A DNA stretch of 64,000 nt from Alcanivoracaceae bacterium. GTDB taxonomy: Bacteria > Pseudomonadota > Gammaproteobacteria > Pseudomonadales > Alcanivoracaceae. Position numbers and translations under genes: made by a program. Position 1 is the first letter of the stretch. The number at the start of each line of letters is the position of its first letter. The notes under the pieces are model-generated. The model had not been told where the DNA came from. It was given only the letters and a program-made list of their open reading frames with translations, and did not search any database. This document shows positions 44,722 to 54,368 of the stretch, one piece after another. Location: contig JARGOL010000004.1 in assembly GCA_029212745.1 (NCBI GenBank), forward strand, positions 186,001 to 250,000, in the 5' to 3' direction.

Positions 44722-46828
44722 TCAGGCGGGCACAAACTCGCTGCAGTTCGCTGGCACGTACCGGCTTGCCGAGAAATTCGGTGCAACCTGCGGCCAGGCA
44801 GCGGCGCCGGTCCTCGACCATGACATTGGCGGTCAATGCCAGGATCGGACCGTCAAATCCCTCGTCACGGATGCACCGGGCAGCATCATAGCCATCCATG
44901 ACCGGCATCTGGATATCCAGGATGACCAGGTCAAAGCCGCCGTCCTCCTGCATTTTGGCCACCGCTTCCGCACCGTTCTCCACCAGGGTGACCTGCATCC
45001 CGCCCTGGGACAGGATGTTTTCCACCAGCATCCGGTTGACGGCATTGTCTTCGGCCACCAGCACACGACCGCCCACGCGTATCGCCGGGCGCCGCTGGCT
45101 TTCCATGGACGGGTCCGCAGCGGCACCGGGCTTGAGCCGTACCATTGCCGGGTCTGCCTGCGCCTCGATGCGGACCACAAAGGAGGAGCCCACACCCGCC
45201 TCGCTGGTGACCGAAATGTCACCGCCCAGTGAACGGGCCAGCTGTCGGGCAATGGCCAGGCCCAGGCCGGAGCCGCCGTAATTGCGGGTCGATGTCTCGT
45301 CCGCCTGGGAGAAGGGCTCGAACACCGTCTCCAGCGCATGCGGCGGTATGCCCACGCCAGTATCCCGCACCTCCACCTGCAACATGCCCGGCTCTCCCTC
45401 GAGCCAGGTTACCCGCACATCAATGCTCCCCTGCTCGGTGAACTTGATGGCATTGCCCACCAGGTTGAGCAGTATCTGGCGCAACCGGAACGGGTCGCTG
45501 GTCACTTCCCGGGGTACCGGGTTGCGGTAGTGCAGTTCCAGGGACAGGTCCCGGTCCCGGGCGCGCAGCTGGTTGCTCTGGATGACATCCTGCATCAGTG
45601 AGGCCACGTCGAAGCGCTGGTTCTCCACCTTCATCTGTCCCGCTTCGATGCGGGACAGGTCCAGCACTTCTGAAATCAGTGCCATCAGCGCATCACCATT
45701 GTGCTGGATGATGCCCAGGTAGCGACGGCGATCCGCCTCGGACACATCTGGACTTTCCAGCAGCTCGGCATAGCCGAGGATGGCCGTCATCGGCGTGCGG
45801 ATTTCATGGGAAACATTGGCCAGGAACAGGTTCTTGGCCCGATTGGCCGCCTCGGCATCGTCATGGGCCCGGGCCAGCGAACGCTGGGCTTCATTGATAT
45901 TGTCCACCATGGTATTGAAGTCACTGCCCAGCTGGGCCAGCTCATCATCACCGGGCACCTGCACCTTCAACGACAGGTCGCCACCGGCGGCGATACGGCG
46001 CACGGTTTCATGCAGTATGCCCAACCGGGCAAACACCAGCTGACGAACGCGGGCATGGACCAGCGTCACGGCCAGCATGGCCACCAGCAGCAGCACCACC
46101 GCCACCAGCAGTATCAGCCGGGTACCCCGCTGGTATACCGGCCGCGGCACCGCCACCTCGGCGCGCAGGATCGGCTGGCCGAGGTAGTCCATCACGGCAA
46201 ACGCCCCGTGCATGGTCTCGTTACCCACGCGCTCAATGTGAATGCCACGCTCGCTGGGCAGGTCATCGTCGTGCAGCGTCAGCTCCAGGCCGGTGACCCC
46301 GGAGAGCTCTCGGGTCAGCCCCTCATCCATGGCCAGCGCGAACACCACCGCGCCACACTCGCCAACCTGCTCCACGGAAAAGATGTGGGGCACACCCTCA
46401 ATGCGCATGACACCCCAGAACGGGTAGCAGAAACGGGACTGGTAGGTCTGGTAGAGGCTGTCCAGGGCACCCCGGTCCTCGGCGGCAGACTGGATCCAGT
46501 GCTGACGCCCCTGCTCGTCGATCACCAGCACCAGGTCGAGCCCGTGCGGATCAAGGGCGTCACTGGGGGCTTGCGGGCGCTGGCCGGACTCGCCGGCCAC
46601 CAGCTGCCGGACATCGGGCCGCTCCGACCAGTCCCGGGCCCGGGCATGCATGGTGGAAAGGGTCTGCATGAACGCCGCCTCGACCCGGCGCACCTCACTC
46701 TTGACCGTGCCTTCTTCCAGATCGAACAGGTTCGGGATAATCACCATATACACCGCCACTGACCCGGCCAGCACGGCAGAGAGGGCCGCGGCATAAAGCA
46801 ACACCAGCAGGCGGCGGCGAAGTTGCAT
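44690..46828 (-). CDS. Hybrid sensor histidine kinase, CHASE4-like / HAMP type
   Basis: A 712-residue kinase with two membrane helices (about 8-32 and 236-258) enclosing a CHASE4-like periplasmic domain, a HAMP domain (about 255-312), HisKA with His341 in S-H-E-I-R-T-P-M-T, HATPase_c with N-L-V-G-N-A-I-K-F, D-T-G-V-G-I and G-G-S-G-L-G-L, and a C-terminal receiver with D-I-Q-M-P-V-M-D-G. All catalytic motifs are intact. Its 3-prime end overlaps that of the degenerate kinase by 32 bases, tail to tail. The upstream region is shared with metG. Confidence 0.92.
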   Translation of the reverse strand: MQLRRRLLVLLYAAALSAVLAGSVAVYMVIIPNLFDLEEGTVKSEVRRVEAAFMQTLSTMHARARDWSERPDVRQLVAGESGQRPQAPSDALDPHGLDLVLVIDEQGRQHWIQSAAEDRGALDSLYQTYQSRFCYPFWGVMRIEGVPHIFSVEQVGECGAVVFALAMDEGLTRELSGVTGLELTLHDDDLPSERGIHIERVGNETMHGAFAVMDYLGQPILRAEVAVPRPVYQRGTRLILLVAVVLLLVAMLAVTLVHARVRQLVFARLGILHETVRRIAAGGDLSLKVQVPGDDELAQLGSDFNTMVDNINEAQRSLARAHDDAEAANRAKNLFLANVSHEIRTPMTAILGYAELLESPDVSEADRRRYLGIIQHNGDALMALISEVLDLSRIEAGQMKVENQRFDVASLMQDVIQSNQLRARDRDLSLELHYRNPVPREVTSDPFRLRQILLNLVGNAIKFTEQGSIDVRVTWLEGEPGMLQVEVRDTGVGIPPHALETVFEPFSQADETSTRNYGGSGLGLAIARQLARSLGGDISVTSEAGVGSSFVVRIEAQADPAMVRLKPGAAADPSMESQRRPAIRVGGRVLVAEDNAVNRMLVENILSQGGMQVTLVENGAEAVAKMQEDGGFDLVILDIQMPVMDGYDAARCIRDEGFDGPILALTANVMVEDRRRCLAAGCTEFLGKPVRASELQRVCARLISELPRTARA

Positions 46829-46855
46829 GGCTAAACCTCTGTAAACCTGTCACGG

Positions 46856-46884
46856 ATGAAATCGGGGGGTGTGACCAGTATCAT
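46856..46884 (+). promoter_or_regulatory. Candidate metG promoter
   Basis: ATGAAA (46856-46861), a 17-base spacer and TATCAT (46879-46884) lie 33 bases before the metG ATG, in the 89-base gap to the divergent kinase gene. The match is moderate. Confidence 0.4.
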
Positions 46885-46917
46885 AGGCGCCCTGACTGAA
46901 CAGGGATACCGCACTGC

Positions 46918-48957
46918 ATGAGCCACACACCCCGCAAGATTCTTGTTACCAGCGCGTTGCCTTACGCCAATGGCCCCATCCACCTGGGCCATCTGCTGGA
47001 GTATATCCAGACGGATATCTGGGTGCGCTTCCAGAAACTGCGTGGCGAGCACTGTATTTATGTGTGTGCCGATGACGCCCACGGTACCGCGATCATGCTC
47101 AAAGCGGAAGAAAACGGGGTGACCCCCGAGCAGCAGATTGCTGCCGTTCAGGCGGAGCATGAGACAGACTTCGCCGACTTCCGCATCGCCTTCGATAATT
47201 ACTACACCACCCACAGCCCGGAGAACCAGGCGCTGTCGAGCCTGATCTTTGAGCGTAACAAGAACGCCGGCTTCATTATCGAGAAGGAAATCACACAGCT
47301 GTACGACCCGGACAAGGGCATGTTCCTGGCTGACCGCTTCGTGCGCGGCACCTGCCCCAAGTGCAAGACCCCGGACCAGTACGGTGACAACTGCGAGGCC
47401 TGTGGCGCCACCTACTCGCCGGCTGAACTGATCGACCCCTATTCCGCCATTTCAGGCGCCCGTCCGGTGGAGAAGGCGGTGACCCAGCTGTTCTTCGACC
47501 TGCCCCGGTTCGAAAACATGCTGCGCAACTGGACCCGCTCCGGTGCCCTGCAGCCGGAGGTGGCCAACAAACTGGCAGAATGGCTGGATGCCGGCCTGCA
47601 GCCCTGGGACATTTCCCGTGAGGCACCCTACTTCGGCTTCGAGATCCCCGGCTACCCGGGCAAGTACTTCTATGTCTGGCTGGATGCCCCGATTGGCTAC
47701 ATGGCCAGCTTCCAGCATTACTGCAACGCCCACGGCCTGGACTTCGACGCCTACTGGGGCCGCGACAGCGAGGCCGAGCTGTACCACTTCATCGGCAAGG
47801 ACATCATCAACTTCCATGGCCTGTTCTGGCCGGCCATGCTCGACGGCGCCGGCTTCCGCAAGCCCAGCGCCATCTACTGCCACGGCTTTGTCACCGTCAA
47901 CGGCGCCAAGATGTCCAAGTCACGCGGCACCTTCATCAAGGCGCGCACCTACCTGGACCACCTGGACGCGGAGTACCTGCGTTATTACTTCGCCGCCAAG
48001 CTGACCAGCCGCGTGGATGATTTCGACCTCAACCTCGAGGACTTCGTCCAGCGGGTCAATTCCGACCTGGTGGGCAAGGTGGTCCAGATCGCCAGCCGCA
48101 CTGCCAACTTCGTCAAGAAGTTCGGCGGCAGCCTGTCTGACGAACTGGACAATCCCATGCTGGTACGCGAGGTACAGGAAGCAGCACCGCGCATCGCCGA
48201 ATTCTATGAGCAGCGTGAGTTTGGTCGCGCCATGCGCGAGATCATGGCGCTGGCCGACCATACCAACCAGTACGTGCAGGAGCGGGCGCCCTGGACAGTG
48301 GCAAAGAACGAGGGTGCCGAAGCTGAGGTACTGCGTATCTGCACCACGGCGGTGAACGTGTTCCGGCTGCTGGCGCTGTACCTGAAACCGGTGTTGCCGG
48401 GCCTGGCCGAGCGCGCCGAGGCATTCCTGAATATTGAGCCGCTGCGCTGGCAGGACCACAGCGACATCCTGCTGGGCCATGCCATCAATGCCTTCAAACC
48501 GCTGCTGCAACGGATCGAGGCTGAGCAGATCGAGAAACTGATGGAGGCGTCCCGCGAGGCGGCCGCCAACGCCGAGGCCAGCAAGGCCACTGACACCAGC
48601 ACCAGCAAGAAGGAAAGCGACGTGAGCGACACCATCACCATTGACGATTTCCTCAAGGTGCAGCTGCGCGCCGCGCGCATCACCCGGGCATCCCATGTGG
48701 AAGGCGCCGACAAGCTGCTGCAGCTGACCCTGGACGTGGGCGCGCTGGGCGAGCGCAACGTGTTCGCCGGCATCAAGGCGAAGTATTCGCCGGAACAGCT
48801 GGAAGGCCGGATGGTGGTCCTGGTGGCCAACCTGGCGCCGCGGAAAATGAAGTTCGGCGTGTCCGAGGGCATGGTGCTGGCTGCCGGCCCCGGCGGCGAG
48901 GACATCTTCCTGCTCGGCCCGGACAGCGGCGCCGAACCGGGCATGGAAGTGCGCTGA
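46918..48957 (+). CDS. metG: Methionyl-tRNA synthetase
   Basis: Charges initiator and elongator tRNA-Met. Class I signatures are H-L-G-H in the N-terminal Rossmann domain (about 22-25) and K-M-S-K-S (331-335). The zinc knuckle has C-P-K-C and C-E-A-C pairs. At 679 residues it is the long type that includes a C-terminal Trbp111-like tRNA-binding OB domain (about 575-679), joined by an Ala, Ser and Lys linker, which makes the enzyme a dimer. An AGGGA lies about 11 bases before the ATG. A patatin gene follows by three bases. Confidence 0.98.
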   Translation: MSHTPRKILVTSALPYANGPIHLGHLLEYIQTDIWVRFQKLRGEHCIYVCADDAHGTAIMLKAEENGVTPEQQIAAVQAEHETDFADFRIAFDNYYTTHSPENQALSSLIFERNKNAGFIIEKEITQLYDPDKGMFLADRFVRGTCPKCKTPDQYGDNCEACGATYSPAELIDPYSAISGARPVEKAVTQLFFDLPRFENMLRNWTRSGALQPEVANKLAEWLDAGLQPWDISREAPYFGFEIPGYPGKYFYVWLDAPIGYMASFQHYCNAHGLDFDAYWGRDSEAELYHFIGKDIINFHGLFWPAMLDGAGFRKPSAIYCHGFVTVNGAKMSKSRGTFIKARTYLDHLDAEYLRYYFAAKLTSRVDDFDLNLEDFVQRVNSDLVGKVVQIASRTANFVKKFGGSLSDELDNPMLVREVQEAAPRIAEFYEQREFGRAMREIMALADHTNQYVQERAPWTVAKNEGAEAEVLRICTTAVNVFRLLALYLKPVLPGLAERAEAFLNIEPLRWQDHSDILLGHAINAFKPLLQRIEAEQIEKLMEASREAAANAEASKATDTSTSKKESDVSDTITIDDFLKVQLRAARITRASHVEGADKLLQLTLDVGALGERNVFAGIKAKYSPEQLEGRMVVLVANLAPRKMKFGVSEGMVLAAGPGGEDIFLLGPDSGAEPGMEVR

Positions 48958-48960
48958 TCC

Positions 48961-50025
48961 ATGCCTGACGCACACCGCGTCCTGCATATCCGCGCCGGCG
49001 ACGAGGCCCGCCAGCAACTGCGCGACGGGCCACTGCGCCAGCAGGACATCGGCATGATGCTGGGCGCCAGCGGCGGCCCCAAGTGGCTCGCACTGTACGG
49101 TCTGGACCGTTACCTGTTCGGTCACTTTTTCCGCTACCGCCAGACCCCGTTGCAGGTTCTGGGCAGCTCAGCCGGCGCCTGGCGATTCGCCTGCTTCGCA
49201 CAAACCGATCCAGTGGCTGCCACGGAGCGCTTCGCACGCGGTTACATCGACGCCGCCTTCCCGCGCGGCATGTCCGTGGCCGACATCACGCAGGCCTCGA
49301 AAACACTCCTCCACACCGTCATGGACAGCCAGCAGCACGCCGCTGAGATACTGGCCAATCCTGTTGTCCGCCTGAACCTGGTGGTGGCGCGGGCGCGGGC
49401 GATCACCGCAGCGCGGCATCCCGGTGCACAAATGGCAGGCCTGGCCCTGGCCGCCAGTGCCAACGCCCTGTCGCGGCGACTGCTGGGTGCGTTCTTCGAG
49501 CGCGTCATCTTTCACCGGGACAGCGCCAGCCCGTTTGCCGGGCTCAATGACCTGCCCACCCGCCACGTGCCCCTGACTGGGAACAACCTGCACGATGCGG
49601 TGCTGGCATCAGGCTCGATTCCGATGGTGCTGGATGCGGTGGAAAATATTGCCGGCGCCGGCCCCGGCCGCTATTTCGATGGTGGCGTCACCGATTACCA
49701 TTTCGACCTGCCACTTCCGGGCGACGCGCTGGTGCTTTATCCGCACTTCTACAGCCACGCCATACCCGGCTGGTTCGACAAGTCCCTGCCCTGGCGCCGT
49801 GCCGGCGGCAGCCATTACCAGCGGGTCGTCATGGTCAGCCCGTCCCCGGAGTGGGTGGACAGCCTGCCCCACGGCAAGATTCCGGATCGCAAGGATTTCG
49901 CCCGCCTCGACGATGATGACCGGCGGCGCTACTGGAACCGGACGCTGGAACACTCGCTACAGCTCGCGGATGCGTTCGACCGGTTCGTGCAGCAACCGGC
50001 CGCCTTTGCCATCGATGGTTTCTAG
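48961..50025 (+). CDS. Patatin-like phospholipase
   Basis: A 354-residue serine lipase-type protein with the Ser-Asp dyad of patatins: nucleophile Ser70 in G-S-S-A-G, the oxyanion loop G-A-S-G-G-P-K-W (35-42) and Asp240 in F-D-G-G-V-T-D-Y. A-S-G-S-I-P-M-V is the helix that usually precedes the D-G-G motif. No signal peptide or own beta-barrel is present, so it is a cytoplasmic or peripheral membrane acyl hydrolase acting probably on phospholipid. It begins three bases after metG and is likely co-transcribed. Confidence 0.9.
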   Translation: MPDAHRVLHIRAGDEARQQLRDGPLRQQDIGMMLGASGGPKWLALYGLDRYLFGHFFRYRQTPLQVLGSSAGAWRFACFAQTDPVAATERFARGYIDAAFPRGMSVADITQASKTLLHTVMDSQQHAAEILANPVVRLNLVVARARAITAARHPGAQMAGLALAASANALSRRLLGAFFERVIFHRDSASPFAGLNDLPTRHVPLTGNNLHDAVLASGSIPMVLDAVENIAGAGPGRYFDGGVTDYHFDLPLPGDALVLYPHFYSHAIPGWFDKSLPWRRAGGSHYQRVVMVSPSPEWVDSLPHGKIPDRKDFARLDDDDRRRYWNRTLEHSLQLADAFDRFVQQPAAFAIDGF

Positions 50026-50034
50026 AAACGGGGC

Positions 50035-51090
50035 TCAGTCCACCGTCAGCTGGCCAGAACCGGGCAGGGATTCCACCAGCGCCTCGCCCATCAGCATGGC
50101 CGGCGTGTAACTGCCGCCCTGCGGACGGTTGTTGAGCAGGAAGCGGACCACGGCCAGGGCGCCATCCACGGTCAGGGAGTAGCCATTGGCGGTGCGGACC
50201 CGCACCGTGGTGACCTCACCGCGACCGTTGCGGGCCTCGCCCCAGACATACGTCGGCGTGGCCGCCCGCCGGCTGTCATCCGGGCCGGTCACCCAGCGCT
50301 CCACCAGTCGCTTCAGGAAACCCTGCACGGGCGCTGTGCGCAGCAGGGGGCGAAACAGGTTCATCAGTCGCGCGCCGGCAATCACCGGTCTGGGCGCCGG
50401 CACCCAGGTGTCGATATTCTCGATGCCCGTGGTGTAGAAAGCCGTGGAGACATCCCCCCACGGAATGGTCATCGCCCACTTTTTACCGCGACCGAAATCA
50501 ATCTGGCGTTTGCCGCGGGCCATGCCCACGGTGACCAGCTCACCGTGCCGGCGTTCCAGACAACCCTCGCCAAGGCCCTCCACCACCGTCTTCGCGGTAC
50601 CCGGAGACAACCCGGAATCGGTATCAAAACCCAGTGACAGGTGCGTAGCATCCGGCATTACCTGGCGCAGCTTCAGGGCAACGCAGTCAGTGGGAATGAC
50701 ATCGAATCCCACCCCCGAACACAGCACCACGCCGGCGGCCAGTGCACGCCGCGCCTGTTGCGCCGCATGGGTATGCTCGAACACCGGTGCCTCACCGGTA
50801 ATATCGAGGTAGTGGGCACCAACCGTCAGGCACCCCTCAATCATCGGCGCACTGGTGGCAGAAAACGGCCCGGCGCAGTGCAACACCAGGTCCATGTCTC
50901 CCAGGCCCTGGGCCACCACGGCGGCCTCATCAAGGGCAAAGGCACGCCAGGGCAAGCCCAGCTCCCGGGCCAACGGTTCCACCCGGTCAGCACGACGTCC
51001 GGCCAGGCACGGACGCAAGCCGGCACGCGCCGCCGCCCGGGCAATCAATTCGCCGGTGTAGCCATTGGCACCGTAGATCATCCATTGCAT
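50035..51090 (-). CDS. Saccharopine dehydrogenase-like NAD(P)-binding protein (trans-acting enoyl reductase type)
   Basis: A 351-residue Rossmann protein with the dinucleotide loop Y-G-A-N-G-Y-T-G at residues 6-13, then L-A-G-R-R-A. The following H-C-A-G-P-F and Y-L-D-I-T-G-E segments match the saccharopine-dehydrogenase-like family that includes bacterial trans-acting enoyl reductases. Real lysine saccharopine activity is not expected, because this organism uses the DAP route. It ends ten bases from the convergent patatin gene, and may act on lipids. Confidence 0.85.
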   Translation of the reverse strand: MQWMIYGANGYTGELIARAAARAGLRPCLAGRRADRVEPLARELGLPWRAFALDEAAVVAQGLGDMDLVLHCAGPFSATSAPMIEGCLTVGAHYLDITGEAPVFEHTHAAQQARRALAAGVVLCSGVGFDVIPTDCVALKLRQVMPDATHLSLGFDTDSGLSPGTAKTVVEGLGEGCLERRHGELVTVGMARGKRQIDFGRGKKWAMTIPWGDVSTAFYTTGIENIDTWVPAPRPVIAGARLMNLFRPLLRTAPVQGFLKRLVERWVTGPDDSRRAATPTYVWGEARNGRGEVTTVRVRTANGYSLTVDGALAVVRFLLNNRPQGGSYTPAMLMGEALVESLPGSGQLTVD

Positions 51091-51258
51091 GTCAGGCTCC
51101 CAGATGCGCCCTTCACGGCGCTCCCGTCAGGCTACCCCGGTGGCTAAACCCCAGCAAGACAGCAACGGCGGTTCGCCGGCCGGGACAGCGCCGCCGAGTT
51201 CGGCTAATGTGGTCAGGTCCGCACCCCACGGACACACTCTCAATCAGCGAAGTTGTTC

Positions 51259-52953
51259 ATGAGATCTGCGTTTTTCCTCACTGCCGCATTGCTGCTGGCA
51301 ACGGCCCCGGGACTGGCCAACGAGCCGGATAATCCTGACGCCGGCGAGTGCACCTCCCTGTACCAGAGCGACGACCCGGCCCTGTTTGATTTTGTCGACA
51401 CGCGCAAGGCTGTGTCATTCGCACAGTACGCCGGGCGCACCATTGGCACGGTGGAATACCGGGTACTGCCGATTTTCAACGAAGCGGACCCGGACGAGAA
51501 CAACTGGGCCTATCGCACCCTCAACAAGCTGCACATCGAGACGCGTCCGGCGACGCTGAAGAAACAGATGATCATCAGCGCCGGCGACACCCTGGACCCG
51601 GAAACCCTGTACGAGAACGAGCGCACCCTGCGTGACAACGACTACCTGGTGGATGCCATGATCCTGCCCGCCCGGGTCTGCGCCAACAGCATCGACCTGC
51701 TGGTGGTGGTGCGTGACGTGTGGACCTTCTCGCCCAGCGCATCAGCATCCCGCTCCGGTGGCGACAACAGCTTCGGTGCCGGCCTCAGTGAAAAGAACCT
51801 GCTTGGCACGGGGCAGGAGCTGTCGGTGGGCTATTTCAGTGACAGTGACCGTAGCGGCAAGGGCTTTGCCTGGCGCATTCCCCAGCTGTTCGGCACGCAG
51901 ATGATTGTCGACCTGGAGTACTCGGACAATTCCGACGGCCAGGTGGTGGGCGCCAGCCTGGCGCGCCCGTTCTACCGTCTCGACAGCCGCTGGAGCGCCG
52001 GCCTTACCTTTGACGAAGAACAGCGCACCGACACCATCGAGGTCAACGATCTGGTCACCAACCGCTACGACCACCAGATCAATACCTACGAGGCCTACGT
52101 GGGCTGGTCACCCGGGCTTCGGGGCGACAAGGTGCACCGCTGGTACCTCGGCGTGACGGAAGCGGAAGAAGTGTTCGAACGGGTGGATATCCCGCCCTCC
52201 AATCCCCCCGCCGACGAACGGCTGGTGTACCCCTGGCTGGCATGGGAATACACCGAGGATCGCTACTGGACCACTTCCAATATCTCCCGCAGTCACCGGC
52301 AGGAGGACATCCTGCTGGGCACCTACAGCTACGTACGGATGGGCTACAGCGACACCAAGCAGGGCAGCACGCGCAATGCCATCGTCTATTCCATGCTCTA
52401 CAACTACACCGCCAGCTTCGGCGACCACCACCTGTTGCGCAGCGGGCTCAGTGCCGACGGTGAGCACGACACCGATACCGATGCACCAAACAGCACGTTC
52501 TTTGGCGCCGCCATGCAGTACTACAATTTTATTGACCGCAAGAACCGCTGGTATGCCCACCTGCGTTTCAATGGCGCGCGCAACATCCGCGAAGATGAGC
52601 AACTCACCACCGGCGGCAACGACACCCTGCGCGGCTATCCCAGCGATATCCAGCGTGGCAACCGGCGCTGGCTGTTCACCCTTGAGCGTCGCCATTTCAC
52701 CGACATCCACCTGTTCAACCTGGCCTACCTCGGCGGCGCTGCTTATGTGGACACCGGCCGCACCTGGGACACCCAGGACCGCAACCCGCTTTACACCGAA
52801 CGTACCCTCACCAACGTCGGCCTTGGCCTGCGCCTGAGCCCGTCCAAGTTCCGTATCGAGAAGGTGCTGCATGTGGATGTGGCCGTGCCGCTGGTGGAGC
52901 GGGACAACATCGACGGCTACCAGCTGATCGTGTCCGGGCGCGTGGATTTCTGA
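51259..52953 (+). CDS. Omp85-superfamily outer-membrane protein with one POTRA domain
   Basis: A 564-residue outer-membrane protein. A signal peptide (residues 1-20, ending G-L-A-N) is followed by a single POTRA-like domain (about 45-150, including V-E-Y-R-V-L-P-I-F and G-D-T-L-D-P-E-T-L-Y) and a C-terminal beta-barrel of alternating polar and hydrophobic strands that ends in Phe, the usual outer-membrane signal. The L-R-G-Y motif near residue 457 corresponds to the conserved V-R-G-F lid loop of BamA/TamA/FhaC. One POTRA is fewer than BamA (five) or TamA (three), so this is a separate, less characterised member. The ATG at 51259 is preferred over a TTG six bases earlier. Confidence 0.87.
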   Translation: MRSAFFLTAALLLATAPGLANEPDNPDAGECTSLYQSDDPALFDFVDTRKAVSFAQYAGRTIGTVEYRVLPIFNEADPDENNWAYRTLNKLHIETRPATLKKQMIISAGDTLDPETLYENERTLRDNDYLVDAMILPARVCANSIDLLVVVRDVWTFSPSASASRSGGDNSFGAGLSEKNLLGTGQELSVGYFSDSDRSGKGFAWRIPQLFGTQMIVDLEYSDNSDGQVVGASLARPFYRLDSRWSAGLTFDEEQRTDTIEVNDLVTNRYDHQINTYEAYVGWSPGLRGDKVHRWYLGVTEAEEVFERVDIPPSNPPADERLVYPWLAWEYTEDRYWTTSNISRSHRQEDILLGTYSYVRMGYSDTKQGSTRNAIVYSMLYNYTASFGDHHLLRSGLSADGEHDTDTDAPNSTFFGAAMQYYNFIDRKNRWYAHLRFNGARNIREDEQLTTGGNDTLRGYPSDIQRGNRRWLFTLERRHFTDIHLFNLAYLGGAAYVDTGRTWDTQDRNPLYTERTLTNVGLGLRLSPSKFRIEKVLHVDVAVPLVERDNIDGYQLIVSGRVDF

Positions 52954-52959
52954 CGGCGC

Positions 52960-53014
52960 CGGCGCTGTCCCCTCCGGTCAATAAACATGGTGTTTCCTCG
53001 TCCTGACAGCGCCG
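52960..53014. promoter_or_regulatory. Long-arm stem-loop in the Omp85-rnf gap
   Basis: CGGCGCTGTC (52960-52969) pairs perfectly with GACAGCGCCG (53005-53014) around a 35-base loop that contains a smaller inverted repeat, AAACA-TGG-TGTTT. No T tract follows. It starts just after the Omp85 stop codon and could stabilise the mRNA end or slow transcription into the rnf operon. Confidence 0.45.
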
Positions 53015-53085
53015 TCCGGCACCACTACACTGGCGGACAGAAAACCGTGATGAAAACAGGGGCTTATGCTTATTCGTAATCAATC

Positions 53086-53116
53086 TTGAGCGCCTTGTTC
53101 CTGTGGCTCATACTAT
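53086..53116 (+). promoter_or_regulatory. Candidate rnf operon promoter
   Basis: TTGAGC (53086-53091) is followed by CATACT at 17 bases, or TACTAT (53111-53116) at 19 bases, about 75 bases before the rnfA ATG. Moderate match. Confidence 0.4.
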
Positions 53117-53187
53117 GCCACCCCCGGGTCCGGGGCGGGCATTTTTAGCCAACAAATTCAACGACTTGGGTAGCAGCGGCCGATTCC

Positions 53188-53772
53188 ATGACTGAATATG
53201 TGCTGATTCTGATCAGCGCCGTGCTGGTGAACAATTTCGTGCTGGTCCAGTTCCTGGGGCTGTGCCCGTTCATGGGTGTCTCCAACAAGGTGGAGACCGC
53301 CATGGGCATGTCCCTGGCCACCACTTTTGTGCTCACCCTGTCGTCGGTGCTCAGCTACCTCACCTGGCAGTACATCCTGGTGCCGTTTTCACTGGAGTAC
53401 CTGCGCACCATTTCCTTCATCCTGGTGATTGCCGTGGCCGTGCAGTTCACCGAAATGTTCGTGCGCAAGGCAAGCCCCCTGCTCTATCGGGTACTGGGCG
53501 TATTCCTGCCACTGATCACCTCGAACTGCGCCGTGCTCGGCGTGGCCCTGCTGAATGTGCGCAAGGAAGAAACCACCTTCCTGTCCTCACTGACCTACGG
53601 TTTTGGTGCAGCGCTGGGCTTTTCCCTGGTACTGGTGCTGTTCGCCGCCATGCGTGAACGTATCGCCGTGGCTGACGTGCCGGAAGCGTTTCGCGGCCCC
53701 AGCATCGGCCTGATCACGGCCGGCCTGATGTCACTGGCATTCATGGGCTTCAGCGGGCTGATCAAGCTATGA
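53188..53772 (+). CDS. rnfA: Rnf electron transport complex subunit A
   Basis: Integral membrane subunit of the Rnf complex, which couples ferredoxin:NAD+ electron transfer to proton or sodium translocation. The 194-residue protein has six hydrophobic helices and the family start M-T-E-Y[15 protein letters not shown]. N[16 protein letters not shown] and [11 protein letters not shown] are conserved; the Cys residues hold an iron-sulfur cluster between RnfA and RnfE. It is first in the operon and overlaps rnfB by four bases. Confidence 0.97.
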   Translation: MTEYVLILISAVLVNNFVLVQFLGLCPFMGVSNKVETAMGMSLATTFVLTLSSVLSYLTWQYILVPFSLEYLRTISFILVIAVAVQFTEMFVRKASPLLYRVLGVFLPLITSNCAVLGVALLNVRKEETTFLSSLTYGFGAALGFSLVLVLFAAMRERIAVADVPEAFRGPSIGLITAGLMSLAFMGFSGLIKL

Positions 53773-54368
53773 CCACCATCGTCATCGCCATCCTCGCCCT
53801 GTTGGCACTGGCCGCCGGTTTCGGCGCCCTGCTCGGCTTCGCCTCGGAAAAATTCAAGGTGGAGGGCGACCCTATTGTCGACCAGATCGATGCCCTGCTG
53901 CCGCAGACCCAGTGTGGCCAGTGCGGCCATCCCGGTTGCCGCCCCTACGCCGAGGCCATTGCTGCCGGCGAGGAACACAACCGCTGCCCGCCCGGTGGCG
54001 AACAGACCGTGGTGGATCTTTCCGAGCTGCTCGGTCGCGAGGTCTTGCCACTGGATGCGGAAGAAGACGCCGACGTGGGCATCAAGAAAGTGGCCTATAT
54101 CCGCGAGGACGAATGCATCGGTTGCACCAAGTGCATCCAGGCCTGCCCGGTGGACGCCATTCTCGGTGCCGCCAAGCAGATGCACACCGTCATTGCCGAT
54201 GAGTGCACCGGTTGCGACCTGTGTGTGGAGCCCTGCCCGGTGGACTGCATCGACATGCTGGAAGTGAAACCCACGCTGGGCACCTGGATCTGGGACAAGC
54301 CGCCGGGCATCGGCAAGAAGCCGGACAACCTGATTCCGGTGGTCAACGTGGATCCGGTGGAGGCCTGA
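53769..54368 (+). CDS. rnfB: Rnf electron transport complex subunit B (ferredoxin-type)
   Basis: Membrane-anchored ferredoxin-like subunit that takes electrons from soluble ferredoxin. It has one N-terminal helix, then a C-G-Q-C-G-H-P-G-C four-cysteine cluster domain (about 49-57, with a fourth Cys near 73), and two [4Fe-4S] motifs, [12 protein letters not shown] and [12 protein letters not shown]. Length 199 residues is normal. Its start overlaps rnfA (ATGA) and its end overlaps rnfC by one base. Confidence 0.97.
   Translation: MTTIVIAILALLALAAGFGALLGFASEKFKVEGDPIVDQIDALLPQTQCGQCGHPGCRPYAEAIAAGEEHNRCPPGGEQTVVDLSELLGREVLPLDAEEDADVGIKKVAYIREDECIGCTKCIQACPVDAILGAAKQMHTVIADECTGCDLCVEPCPVDCIDMLEVKPTLGTWIWDKPPGIGKKPDNLIPVVNVDPVEA

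Noticed and set aside
47920-49125. A 400-codon frame antisense to metG
   Set aside because: Shadow of the metG reading frame in GC-rich DNA; no ribosome binding site.
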